Positions 16,910-24,188 of a stretch of DNA of 64,000 nucleotides are shown here, piece after piece (positions within the stretch are counted from its first letter, which is position 1; each line of letters opens with the position of its first letter). The stretch spans positions 62,001 to 126,000 of the forward strand of contig CANFXW010000003.1 in the NCBI GenBank assembly GCA_947451145.1, in the 5' to 3' direction. This stretch comes from Sphingomonadaceae bacterium (GTDB taxonomy: Bacteria > Pseudomonadota > Alphaproteobacteria > Sphingomonadales > Sphingomonadaceae). Below the pieces are notes generated by a model. It searched no databases. It saw nothing but the letters and a program-made list of their open reading frames with translations, and was not told the origin of the DNA. The position numbers were made by a program, and so were the translations under genes.

Positions 16910-18073
16910 TCAGTCCGGCTTCACCGCAATCACCGCATCCCGTCCGTAAATGTCCTTGTGGAACGCCACCGATCCATCCTCCCGCACATCGGCGGTGAAG
17001 TAGGTGACGTAGACCGGCAGCTCTTGCGGCAGGGCCACGACGAATGTTTGCACCTCTCCGCCTTCCGGCGCTTTCAGGCGTTTGTCGATTTGCTCGCGAG
17101 TGACGCTGCCTTCCAGCAGGGTCAGGGCAAAGCCCAGCGCGTCGCCCACGCGGATGCAGCCGTGACTGAAGGCACGCTCGCCCAGGTCGAACAGGCCGCG
17201 GCTGGGGGTGTCGTGGAGGTAGATGTTGTAGGGATTGGGCATCACCAGCTTCATCTGGCCGAGTGCATTGCCGGGGCCGGGCTTTTGACGGAAGCGTTTG
17301 CCGGTCCACACATAGGATCCGCGCCCGGAAAGGTGGCTTTCCTTGGCGATGCTGTCTGGCACCTCCCACCACGGATTGAAGTTCACCGCCTTGACCACGG
17401 CCGAGATCGCCGGTGTCGGAGTTTTGACTTTGCCCGATATGGCAGCCCAGCTTTTGTAGCGCTTGCCGCTGCGCCATAGTGTCACCTCGAAGCCTGCGGC
17501 ATTGGCGAGCAGGTAGTCGTCGCCCAGCGAGCGCGGCAACCAACGCCAGCGCTCCAGATTGCGGGCGAGGGTCACGCGGCGGGCAGGGTCAGTCTCTGCC
17601 GAGAAGGCGCCCTTAAGCGCGGTATAGGCGGGGTTGTCGGGGCGCAGCGAGGCGAAGAAATCGTCAATCCGGTCAGTGGATATAGCCTCGCGCAACTGGG
17701 TGGGCAGGTCGATGGCGGTGTCGGTATCGGCAATGTGCCAATCGACGCGTTGGCTTGCAGGAGCCGCGCCGAGCAGATGTTTGCGGGCCAGATTCAGGGC
17801 AAGCGCAGTAGCGGCCCGGTCAGCTGCGCGCGAATTGCCGCGCTGCAGGGCGGCATCAAGCTCGCTGGTATCAGCGGGGGGCAGGGCGTCAGCCGGAGCC
17901 GCCTTGGCCCAATATTCCAGCCGTTCGACGGCAGCGCCAGACCAGTGCGGATCGGGCGAGGGGGTGTAGTCGCCAAAGTCTGAACCCAGCGGCAGGCCAA
18001 GCGCTGCCAGCGCTGCCGCCGGCAGGGCAAACCTCCGCAAATGCTTCTGAACCTTGGGATCAATCCGCCGCAC
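16910..18073 (-). CDS. L,D-transpeptidase (YkuD/YcbB-type)
   Basis: 387 residues, probably from GTG 18073 behind a GGGGGG/AGG purine tract. A basic N-terminus and hydrophobic LPAAALAALGLPLG segment suggest export or membrane anchoring. The middle (about 140-250) resembles the scaffold domain of YcbB-like enzymes. The catalytic YkuD domain contains the HGCIRV motif (SHGCIRVGDA) with the active-site Cys, preceded by YLHDTPSRGLFD. The enzyme forms 3-3 meso-DAP cross-links or attaches proteins to peptidoglycan in the periplasm. It is followed upstream by ilvE on the same strand, 94 bp away, without obvious functional linkage. Confidence 0.92.
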   Translation of the reverse strand: MRRIDPKVQKHLRRFALPAAALAALGLPLGSDFGDYTPSPDPHWSGAAVERLEYWAKAAPADALPPADTSELDAALQRGNSRAADRAATALALNLARKHLLGAAPASQRVDWHIADTDTAIDLPTQLREAISTDRIDDFFASLRPDNPAYTALKGAFSAETDPARRVTLARNLERWRWLPRSLGDDYLLANAAGFEVTLWRSGKRYKSWAAISGKVKTPTPAISAVVKAVNFNPWWEVPDSIAKESHLSGRGSYVWTGKRFRQKPGPGNALGQMKLVMPNPYNIYLHDTPSRGLFDLGERAFSHGCIRVGDALGFALTLLEGSVTREQIDKRLKAPEGGEVQTFVVALPQELPVYVTYFTADVREDGSVAFHKDIYGRDAVIAVKPD

Positions 18074-18167
18074 TTCCTGCCCCCCAGCTGGAGCAGGGAT
18101 GCTAAGCGCAATTCTTTGGCTTGGATATGAAGAAATTGAACGGCTTACACCAGATCCTGACCCTGGT

Positions 18168-19271
18168 TCAGCCCAGTCGCATCACCCAGCCGTGCGGATC
18201 GGGTGCTTGCCCGCGCTGGATCGAAACCAGCCGGTCTTTCAGTTTGCCGGTCAACTGACCCGGACCGCCCGAGCCTATGACGAACTCGCCGTCGACCGGA
18301 TCGGTCACCCGGCCAACCGGGGTTACCACGGCGGCGGTTCCGCAGGCGAAAACCTCTACCAGACGGCCGGAGGCGGCATCGGCGCGCCACTGGTCGATCG
18401 AATAGCGTTCTTCCTTCACCGTCAGCCCTTCGTCGCGGGCCAGCGCCATAAGGCTGTCGCGGGTGATGCCGGGCAGGATCGTGCCGAGTAGCGGCGGGGT
18501 GACCATCGTGCCGTCATCGAACACGAAATAGAGGTTCATGCCGCCCAGTTCTTCCACCCATTTGTGCTCGGCCGCATCAAGGAACAGCACCTGATCGTGG
18601 CCGCGGGCAAAGGCTTCCGCCGTCGGAACAAGACTGGCCGCATAGTTGCCGCCGCACTTGGCCGCGCCAGTGCCGCCGGGGGCCGCGCGGGTATATTGGC
18701 TGACCCACAGTGATACGGCCGGCGCGCCCGACTTGAAGTAATTGCCCGCCGGGCTGGCGATGACCATGAACTTGTACTGCTTGGCCGGACGCACGCCGAG
18801 GAACGGCTCGGTGGCGATCATGAAGGGGCGCAGGTAGATCGAGCCACCATCGACCGCCGGGAACCAGTCCTTGTCGACCGCGACGAGTTCGCGGCAGGCC
18901 TGAACGAAGATGTCCTCCGGCAGCTCGGGCATGGCGAGGCGCTTGGCAGATTCGTTGAACCGCGCAGCGTTCGCCTCGGGCCGGAACAGCGCCATCGAGC
19001 CATCTTCAAGGCGATAGGCCTTCAGACCTTCGAAGATCTCCTGCGCATAGTGCAGCACGGCGGCAGCGGGATGGAGCGGGATCGCCTGAAGCGGGCCGAC
19101 GGCGGCGCTGTGCCATCCTTCACCTTCGGTCCAGTCGATCGAGACCATGTGATCGGTGAACAGCTTGCCGAATCCGGGATCAGCCAGTGCCGCCTTGCGT
19201 ACATCAACCGGCACCGGCGAAGGGTGCGGCAGGTGGGTAAAAGCAAGCGAGGGCTGGGCGAGAGTCGCCAT
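18168..19271 (-). CDS. ilvE: Branched-chain amino acid aminotransferase
   Basis: 367 residues from ATG 19271 with AGGAA about 8 nt upstream. The length and the motifs MVSIDWTEGEGWHSAAVGPL, ALFRPEANAARFNESAKRLAMPELP, GGTGAAKCGGNYAASL (containing the PLP lysine region) and GGMNLYFVFDDG match the group II BCAT family (bacterial/eukaryotic long form). It is a PLP enzyme that interconverts Val, Leu and Ile with their 2-keto acids in the cytoplasm. leuB, another branched-chain gene, is 6 kb away and not co-transcribed. Confidence 0.94.
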   Translation of the reverse strand: MATLAQPSLAFTHLPHPSPVPVDVRKAALADPGFGKLFTDHMVSIDWTEGEGWHSAAVGPLQAIPLHPAAAVLHYAQEIFEGLKAYRLEDGSMALFRPEANAARFNESAKRLAMPELPEDIFVQACRELVAVDKDWFPAVDGGSIYLRPFMIATEPFLGVRPAKQYKFMVIASPAGNYFKSGAPAVSLWVSQYTRAAPGGTGAAKCGGNYAASLVPTAEAFARGHDQVLFLDAAEHKWVEELGGMNLYFVFDDGTMVTPPLLGTILPGITRDSLMALARDEGLTVKEERYSIDQWRADAASGRLVEVFACGTAAVVTPVGRVTDPVDGEFVIGSGGPGQLTGKLKDRLVSIQRGQAPDPHGWVMRLG

Positions 19272-19377
19272 GGCTAGAGTTCCTATATTTCAAAATGCCC
19301 CACGCCATTGTATGAAAATTACGCAGAAAGCAATAATAATGTAACAACCCGACAGGGCCGCATTCCATTTGCTATTT

Positions 19378-19818
19378 CTAGGCGGAATTTGAGGGAGAGG
19401 AAAGGGGTGAGGTGGCAAGCGCATGTCCCGCGCGGTCGCGAAGCAGGTCGGCAAGGGTATATTTTGCCAGAACGGCATGAAAGGCATTGATGCCGTCGCG
19501 GAAGATCGATGGCAGGTTGCAATTGCCAAGGATGCCGCAGCCGCCGCATTGGACCAGATCGGTGCCGGGCTCGGTCGCACTGACAACCTCGGCAAGATTG
19601 ATCTCGCCCGCCGGCCGCGCCAGTCGCACACCACCACCTCGTCCGCGCGTGGTTTCGATGAAGCCCAGATGAGAGAGGTGGTTCGCCACCTTCAGCAGAT
19701 GGGCCTGCGAAATCCCGTGCAGCCTTGCGACTTCGGCAATCTGCACAAGCCCGGCATCCGACCGCGCGAGGTGGATCAGCAGTCTGAGCGCATAGTCGGT
19801 ATGCTTGGTAAGTTGCAT
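19378..19818 (-). CDS. nsrR: Rrf2-family [Fe-S] regulator, probable nitric-oxide sensor NsrR
   Basis: 146 residues. The N-terminal winged helix MQLTKHTDYALRLLIHLA and GISQAHLLKVANHLSHLGFIETTRGRGGGVRLAR is the Rrf2 signature. Three cysteines (Cys91, Cys94, Cys100; CGGCGILGNC) fall where NsrR/IscR proteins bind the Fe-S cluster, with C-x2-C-x5-C spacing. NsrR represses NO-detoxification genes until NO destroys its cluster. The divergent neighbour is hcp, a classic NsrR target, and the intergenic region holds a matching palindrome, which supports NsrR over IscR or RirA. The ATG at 19818 fits the family N-terminus. Confidence 0.85.
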   Translation of the reverse strand: MQLTKHTDYALRLLIHLARSDAGLVQIAEVARLHGISQAHLLKVANHLSHLGFIETTRGRGGGVRLARPAGEINLAEVVSATEPGTDLVQCGGCGILGNCNLPSIFRDGINAFHAVLAKYTLADLLRDRAGHALATSPLSSPSNSA

Positions 19819-19895
19819 GGATAGGTCTGCCCCGAGCTCCGGCCTTTGGCGCCGGTGATCCTTGCGGATCGTTGCAGAGCATTCATGCCACCGGC

Positions 19896-19909
19896 TTGAT
19901 CCTGATCAA
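19896..19909. promoter_or_regulatory. Perfect FNR/DNR-type box upstream of hcp
   Basis: TTGATCCTGATCAA matches the CRP/FNR-family consensus TTGAT-N4-ATCAA at all ten fixed positions. Its centre (19902.5) lies 41.5 bp before 19944, which would be a class II activation position for a transcript starting there, with TCTAAA (19931-19936) as a fair -10. An oxygen- or NO-responsive FNR, DNR or NnrR protein encoded elsewhere would be the activator. Confidence 0.75.
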
Positions 19910-19932
19910 AGCTCGAAACGTCGAGGGGTGTC

Positions 19933-19959
19933 TAAAGTGGAATTATAAATGACACTTTA
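19933..19959. promoter_or_regulatory. Probable NsrR operator overlapping the hcp promoter
   Basis: A 27-bp AT-rich imperfect palindrome begins TAAAGTG and ends CACTTTA; ten of thirteen symmetric pairs match, including seven outer pairs. Its spacing and A/T-rich centre resemble the 11-1-11 NsrR motif. It lies between the FNR-type box and the hcp ribosome binding site (AGGAG, 19959-19963), over the expected transcription start, a position suited to repression. Confidence 0.65.
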
Positions 19960-19971
19960 GGAGAATCGGTC

Positions 19972-21612
19972 ATGTATTGCGTTCAATGTGAGCAGAGCAA
20001 CAAGGGGGGCTGCGCGACCCGCATCGGCTCCTGCGGCAAGACTGAGGCCGTGGCTGACAAGCAGGACGTGCTTCTGCGCGTGATGCAGGGCGTATCCATC
20101 TATGCAGACCGTGCGGCGCAAAAGGGCGCGCGCGATGCCGAAGTTGATGCCTTCACCCCGCATGCCTGGTTCACCACGCTGACCAACGTCAATTTCGACG
20201 CCACCCGGTTCACCCGGCTGGTCGCCCGTGCGCTGGACATTCGTGCAAAGGCGCATGGACTGGCCGAGCGCGCAGGGGCCGATCTTTCCAACCTGCCCGA
20301 AGCGGCAACATGGAATCCCGGCCGCACGCCGCACGAACTGGCCGAAGCCGCGCCAATGGCAGCGATCCAGCGCTTCATGGACCGCGATGGTCCTTCGATC
20401 GTCGGTCTGCGCAATCTGGTGCTGTATGGCCTGAAGGGTACGGCTGCCTACAGCGAACATGCCCGCGTGCTGGGGCGCGAAGAAGCGTCCATCAGTGCCG
20501 AATTCCACCGTATCGCTGCCTTCCTCGCGACTGATCCCACAGATGTCGATGCTCTGGTGAAGGAATCGCTGGCCATCGGCGCGCTTAACCTCAAGGTGAT
20601 GGAACTACTTGATGCCGCCAACACCGGCCGCTTCGGCCATCCCGAGATCACCCATGTCCGGATGAGCCCGAAGGCTGGCAAATGCATCCTCGTTTCCGGC
20701 CACGATCTGGGCGATCTCAACGCCATCCTGCACCAGACTGCGGGCAAGGGGATCAACGTCTATACCCATGGCGAGCTGCTCCCCGCCAACACCTATCCGG
20801 CGTTCAAGAAGTATCCCCATCTGGTTGGCAACTATGGCGGTGCCTGGCAGGACCAGCAGCGCGAATTCGATGCCTTCCCCGGCGCGATTGTCATGACCTC
20901 CAACTGCCTGATCAATCCCGAAATCAAGGGCTATGTTGATCGCATCTTCACAGCGGGCCCCGTCGGCTGGCACGGCATCCCGCATATCGAGAACGATGAT
21001 TTTTCCGCCGTGATCGATTGTGCGCTGGCCCTGCCGGGCTTTGCCGAAGATGCGCCGGAGGAGACTATTCCGGCCGGCTTTGGCCACAATACCGTGTTGG
21101 GTGTGGCCGATACCTTGCTGGGCATGATCGGCAAGGGTGAGGTCAAGAACCTGTTCCTGATCGGCGGCTGTGACGGTGCGCGCCCGGGCCGCAATTACTT
21201 CCACGATCTCGCGGTGGCGACGCCGAAGGACAGCCTTGTTCTGACGCTGGGCTGCGGCAAGTTCCGCTTTAACCGTGAGGATATGGGCGACATCAACGGC
21301 ATCCCGCGCGTTCTCGACGTCGGCCAGTGCAACGATGCCTATTCGGCGATCAAGATTGCCACGACCGTTGCCGGGGCGCTGGGCTGCGGCGTCAACGATC
21401 TGCCGCTGCACTATGCCATCAGCTGGTTCGAGCAGAAGGCGACCGCCGTGCTGCTGACCATGCTCCACCTCGGCCTGCGCCGGATCCATCTGGGGCCAAC
21501 GCTGCCGCAGTTCATTACGCCGGAAGTGCTGGGGGTTCTGGTCGACAAGTTCGACATCCGCCCCACGGGCGATCCGCATGAAGATCTTGCCGGGATGCTT
21601 GAAGCGGCTTGA
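19972..21612 (+). CDS. hcp: Hybrid cluster protein (hydroxylamine reductase / NO reductase-like)
   Basis: 546 residues from ATG 19972 with AGGAG upstream. The N-terminal cluster cysteines are Cys3, Cys6, Cys14 and Cys21 (CVQCEQ...GGC...GSCGK). Hybrid-cluster ligands are expected in GGCDGARPGRNYF, LTLGCGKFRFN and the SWFEQKATAVLL segment, all present. Hcp reduces hydroxylamine and is now regarded as a high-affinity NO reductase protecting cells under low oxygen. The spacing C-x2-C-x7-C-x6-C lacks the longer insertion of E. coli-type Hcp. No hcr reductase gene follows, so the electron donor is not encoded here. Divergent nsrR and the upstream boxes suggest NO- and oxygen-responsive control. Confidence 0.95.
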   Translation: MYCVQCEQSNKGGCATRIGSCGKTEAVADKQDVLLRVMQGVSIYADRAAQKGARDAEVDAFTPHAWFTTLTNVNFDATRFTRLVARALDIRAKAHGLAERAGADLSNLPEAATWNPGRTPHELAEAAPMAAIQRFMDRDGPSIVGLRNLVLYGLKGTAAYSEHARVLGREEASISAEFHRIAAFLATDPTDVDALVKESLAIGALNLKVMELLDAANTGRFGHPEITHVRMSPKAGKCILVSGHDLGDLNAILHQTAGKGINVYTHGELLPANTYPAFKKYPHLVGNYGGAWQDQQREFDAFPGAIVMTSNCLINPEIKGYVDRIFTAGPVGWHGIPHIENDDFSAVIDCALALPGFAEDAPEETIPAGFGHNTVLGVADTLLGMIGKGEVKNLFLIGGCDGARPGRNYFHDLAVATPKDSLVLTLGCGKFRFNREDMGDINGIPRVLDVGQCNDAYSAIKIATTVAGALGCGVNDLPLHYAISWFEQKATAVLLTMLHLGLRRIHLGPTLPQFITPEVLGVLVDKFDIRPTGDPHEDLAGMLEAA

Positions 21613-21625
21613 TTTGCAATTGATC

Positions 21626-21655
21626 GGGGCGGTGCACTTCGCGGTGTGCTGCCCC
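21626..21655 (+). terminator. Terminator-like hairpin downstream of hcp
   Basis: GGGGCGGTGCAC pairs with GTGTGCTGCCCC around a 6-nt loop, 12 pairs including three G-U wobbles when read as plus-strand RNA. It lies 13 bp after the hcp stop. The downstream sequence (CAATATCATT) is only moderately T-rich, so termination efficiency is uncertain. Confidence 0.5.
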
Positions 21656-21670
21656 CAATATCATTCTGCC

Positions 21671-21713
21671 AAAAATGAGAAGGGCAGCAACACCGTGAGG
21701 TGTGCTGCCCTTC
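21671..21713 (-). terminator. Strong intrinsic terminator of the minus-strand micro-gene
   Basis: On the minus strand, GAAGGGCAGC plus ACACC pairs with GGTGT plus GCTGCCCTTC around a 4-nt loop, a 15-bp stem with one bulged base (21713-21679). It is followed by TCATTTTT (A-run 21671-21675 on the plus strand). The U-tract is on the minus-strand side only, showing the direction of the transcript it ends. Confidence 0.8.
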
Positions 21714-21774
21714 GCATGGTCAGCGGCTGGTGGAGCCGCCAGCGGAGCCTTTATCGCTTACTGAACAAAACAAT

Positions 21775-21831
21775 TCAGCGATAATGCTCCGCGACGGAAC
21801 GGACCGACCTCTCTGCTGGACCATGAGACAT
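21775..21831 (-). CDS. 18-residue micro-ORF with near-perfect ribosome binding site
   Basis: ATG at 21831 opens MSHGPAERSVRSVAEHYR followed by TGA. The upstream tract GAAAGGAGGTGATCC (minus strand, 21847-21833) is complementary over 15 nt to the usual 3' end of bacterial 16S rRNA, and GGAGG lies 7 nt before the ATG. Few genes have so extended a match. The peptide is basic, polar and without membrane segment. Its stop lies within the first hairpin of the 3' region. Whether the peptide or the RNA matters is unknown. Confidence 0.5.
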   Translation of the reverse strand: MSHGPAERSVRSVAEHYR

Positions 21832-22040
21832 CGGATCACCTCCTTTCGCGCTGTTGAGCCAAAGTTATCCCTCTCGGGACTGGGACCGGGTGGGAAATTT
21901 CCGCCGGTCTTGAGGGGAATGTGATTCATTCCGGCCCCAACAACAAGTCTTGCATGAAATTATTTTGCTGTCAGAATCAGTGTTTCGGGCCGGTTATCCC
22001 CAGAGGTTTTTTCCAAATTCGCGGAAAGGCAAATTTGGGG

Positions 22041-22124
22041 ACGGCACCGGCCCGCACCCCCGCCCGGCCACCCAATACTAGGTTACCCTACGGGTGGCCG
22101 GGCGGGGGAGCGGGCCGGTGCCGT
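22041..22124. repeat. 84-bp GC-rich palindrome with 32 paired bases per arm
   Basis: The left arm 22041-22073 and right arm 22092-22124 are complementary over 33 positions with one A-A mismatch (22056/22109). The loop is 18 nt (22074-22091) and can form a further small TAGG/CCTA stem. Small AT-rich hairpins flank it: CCAAATT/AATTTGG to the left and CCGAAAT/ATTTCGG at about 22130-22146. It lies just beyond the 3' end of the minus-strand lipoprotein gene. There is no U-tract on either side, so it is not a standard intrinsic terminator. Confidence 0.85.
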
Positions 22125-22155
22125 TCTATCCGAAATGCAATTTCGGATCAGCAAA

Positions 22156-22713
22156 TTAACGACAATCTTCGATCACGCGGCTGACCTCGGCCCAGCTGGG
22201 GAGGTAGAGCGGTGGGTAATTCTGCGCTTCGACCATGAAACGGCCGCGGGCAAAGGCCATGGCATCGAGCAGCGGATCATTTGCCTGGAGCCTGACGGCA
22301 AAGGTTGAGGGCGGCCCCGGCTCGACGGTTGCATTCAGCAAACGGCGACTGTCCGGCGTCGTAATGGTAAGCATCACCAGACTTTCGCCCATGCCCATGC
22401 CGGCGCGCCGCAGGGTAACCTCACGCCGGGCGGTGTCACAGGTAAGGCTGAATACGGTCCAGTTGTTTTGCTGCGTATAACGCGCAACCGACAGCGCACC
22501 CTCTCGTGACCAGTGCCAGTCCCCCGGTGAGCGCATCGCGTCGCGCCAGTCTGCCGGTGGAGATGGCAGCGGTGCCGGTCTGGGCACCGGTAGCGGTGCC
22601 GGCTTCACTATCGGCGGCGGTGGCGCAGGCGCGGGCTTCGGCGCACTCGCGCATCCGGCAAGCAGCAGGGCGAGAGTCAACGCGGGGGCGAGCGCGGGGA
22701 AATTTGCCTTCAT
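22156..22713 (-). CDS. Proline-rich lipoprotein, function unknown
   Basis: 185 residues from ATG 22713 (MKANFPALAPALTLALLLAGCASAP). The lipobox LLAGC marks lipidation at Cys and attachment to the inner or outer membrane. A proline-rich spacer (about 25-55) is followed by a domain of about 120 residues with TWTVFSLTCDTARREVTLRRAG-like strands and a C-terminal SRVIEDCR, possibly forming a disulfide with CDTARR. An upstream in-frame extension to 22905 lies antisense to tlyA and is not credible. GGAGG lies only 1 nt before the ATG, unusually close. The 46-bp gap to divergent tlyA must hold both promoters. Confidence 0.75.
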   Translation of the reverse strand: MKANFPALAPALTLALLLAGCASAPKPAPAPPPPIVKPAPLPVPRPAPLPSPPADWRDAMRSPGDWHWSREGALSVARYTQQNNWTVFSLTCDTARREVTLRRAGMGMGESLVMLTITTPDSRRLLNATVEPGPPSTFAVRLQANDPLLDAMAFARGRFMVEAQNYPPLYLPSWAEVSRVIEDCR

Positions 22714-22759
22714 GCCTCCGGTATGGAATGGCGCGCGTTGAAGCTCAACCCCGGACACC

Positions 22760-23521
22760 ATGACTAACCCCGCCAAACCCCGTCCCGTCGCAAAAGTCCG
22801 TGTTGACCAGCTGCTGGTCGATCGCGGGCTGGCCGAAAGCCGCACCCGCGCGCAGGCGCTTATCCTTGCGGGCGTAGTTTTTGTGGGTGAAGCAAAGGTC
22901 GCCAAGTCCGGCCAGCAGATCGCCGCCGATGCCCCGCTGGAGGTGCGCGGCCGCGATCACCCTTGGGTTTCGCGCGGCGGGATCAAGCTTGCGCACGCCA
23001 TCGAACAGTTCACTCTCGATCCGGCAGGGGCGGTGGCAATGGACATTGGCTCGTCCACCGGCGGGTTTACCGATGTGCTGCTGAGCAACGGCGCGACGCA
23101 TGTCTTTGCGGTGGATAGTGGCACCAACCAGCTCGCGTGGAAGCTGCGGCAGGATGCGCGGGTTACCGTACTCGAACAGACATCCGCCCGCGTGCTCACG
23201 CCGCAACACATTGACCGGCCCTGCAACTGGGTGGTCTGCGATGCCAGCTTCATCGGCCTCTCCAAGGTGCTCGAGGTGCCGCTGCGCCTTGCTGCGCCGC
23301 AGTGCCAGCTGGTCGCGCTGATCAAACCGCAGTTCGAAGTCGGGCGCGGCGAGGTTGGCAAGGGCGGGGTGGTGCGTGATCCTGCGCTGCATCACCGGGT
23401 GTGCGATGAGGTGCGCGATTGGCTCGTCGATCTTGGCTGGCAAGTGCAGGGAATCATCGAAAGCCCGATCAAGGGGCCAGAGGGCAATGTCGAGTTTCTC
23501 ATCTCGGCACAGCGGAGTTGA
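22760..23521 (+). CDS. tlyA: TlyA-family 16S/23S rRNA (cytidine-2'-O)-methyltransferase
   Basis: 253 residues. An N-terminal S4 RNA-binding domain (KVRVDQLLVDRGLAESRTRAQALILAGVVFVGEAKV) is followed by a FtsJ-like SAM-dependent methyltransferase domain with motif I MDIGSSTGGFTDVLL and the PWVSRGGIKLAHAI linker typical of TlyA. Family members 2'-O-methylate C1409 of 16S and/or C1920 of 23S rRNA; some are annotated as hemolysins. The start ATG 22760 has no strong upstream purine tract. The length and both domains are complete. Confidence 0.93.
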   Translation: MTNPAKPRPVAKVRVDQLLVDRGLAESRTRAQALILAGVVFVGEAKVAKSGQQIAADAPLEVRGRDHPWVSRGGIKLAHAIEQFTLDPAGAVAMDIGSSTGGFTDVLLSNGATHVFAVDSGTNQLAWKLRQDARVTVLEQTSARVLTPQHIDRPCNWVVCDASFIGLSKVLEVPLRLAAPQCQLVALIKPQFEVGRGEVGKGGVVRDPALHHRVCDEVRDWLVDLGWQVQGIIESPIKGPEGNVEFLISAQRS

Positions 23522-23602
23522 TCGAACCCGTTGCCAGCAGCCGATTGAGCGGCCACAATCGTTCCGAACCAAGGGTATACGAATCATAAGGTCGCTAAGC
23601 GC

Positions 23603-24157
23603 ATGAGCATGATCGCCTCGCCCGGGCAGTTACGGGCATCCTTCCTGCGTTGGGCACTGGTGTTTGTGCCGCTGATCGTTTTCCTCGGCCTGCTCTCGGC
23701 GACGCTTGGCAATGCTGACAGCCAGTGGTTTCAGGCGCTGACCAAGCCCGCGACTTTCCCGCCGCCGGTTACCTTCGGCATTGTCTGGACGCTGCTCTAT
23801 GTGCTGATGGGCCTTGCCGCCGCGCTGGTGGCTGCGGCGCGCGGCGCGCCGGGGCGCGGGCTCGCGCTGCTGTTGTTCGCGGTGCAGATGGTGCTCAACC
23901 TGTGCTGGTCGCCGGTGTTCTTTGGCATGCACCAGATGACCAAGGCGCTCTATCTGCTGTTCGCCATGGATGTGGCGGTGGCCGTCACCATTTTGCTGTT
24001 CTGGAAAGTGCGGCCAAAGGCGGCCTGGCTGATGCTGCCCTATATGGCGTGGATCCTGTTTGCGACCCTGCTCAACTGGCAATTTATCCAGGCGAACCCG
24101 GGTGCCGACGGCATGCCGACTGCCAGCCAGGTCACGCGCATTCAGCTTGGCCCTTGA
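23603..24157 (+). CDS. TspO/MBR family membrane protein
   Basis: 184 residues with five hydrophobic segments. The TspO signature is present: WFQALTKPATFPPPVTFGIVWTLLYVLMGLAAALV near the first loop, NLCWSPVFFGMHQMTKALYLL in the middle, and LPYMAWILFATLLNWQFIQANP at the end, covering the conserved W-x-P-F and Y-x-x-W-x-x-x-A-x-x-L-N positions. TspO proteins bind tetrapyrroles and act as stress or light/oxygen sensors in alphaproteobacteria. An N-terminal extension of about 15 residues precedes TM1. The ribosome binding site is AAGG upstream of ATG 23603. Confidence 0.92.
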   Translation: MSMIASPGQLRASFLRWALVFVPLIVFLGLLSATLGNADSQWFQALTKPATFPPPVTFGIVWTLLYVLMGLAAALVAAARGAPGRGLALLLFAVQMVLNLCWSPVFFGMHQMTKALYLLFAMDVAVAVTILLFWKVRPKAAWLMLPYMAWILFATLLNWQFIQANPGADGMPTASQVTRIQLGP

Positions 24158-24188
24158 AGAGGCGGGCTACCTGCTCCATTTAGCACCC

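Larger units (their letters stand above)
21671..21850 (-). ncRNA. Candidate structured small RNA carrying an 18-codon ORF
   Basis: The minus strand from about 21850 to the terminator at 21671 shows, in order: a 15-nt Shine-Dalgarno tract, an 18-codon ORF, a long hairpin whose 5' arm contains the ORF stop (21790-21744; arms GGAGC and TTATCGCT with their complements), a GC-rich hairpin with alternative pairings near 21739-21721, and a strong intrinsic terminator. The 5' end is not defined. This layout suits a dual-function RNA or the mRNA of a very small peptide. I do not recognise an Rfam family. Confidence 0.5.
21613..22155. other. 543-bp non-coding region with several RNA/DNA structures
   Basis: No conventional protein gene fits here. 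From left to right it holds a terminator-like hairpin after hcp, a minus-strand micro-gene with its own terminator (21671-21847), about 190 bp of unassigned sequence (21848-22040) that should contain the micro-gene's promoter, and a very long GC-rich palindrome (22041-22124) flanked by small AT-rich hairpins. No convincing -35/-10 pair was identified in the unassigned part. Confidence 0.7.

Noticed and set aside
21833..21847. GGATCACCTCCTTTC on the plus strand as a fragment of a 16S rRNA gene
   Set aside because: Only about 15 nt match the 16S 3' end and the sequence on either side is unrelated; on the minus strand the same bases make a Shine-Dalgarno correctly spaced from an ATG.
22041..22124. 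Integron attC site or CRISPR-like unit
   Set aside because: No integrase, cas gene, repeated unit or attC core sites are present; the arms pair almost perfectly, unlike attC.
22714..22905. N-terminal extension of the lipoprotein gene
   Set aside because: It would be antisense to tlyA and would place the lipobox signal peptide in the middle of the protein.
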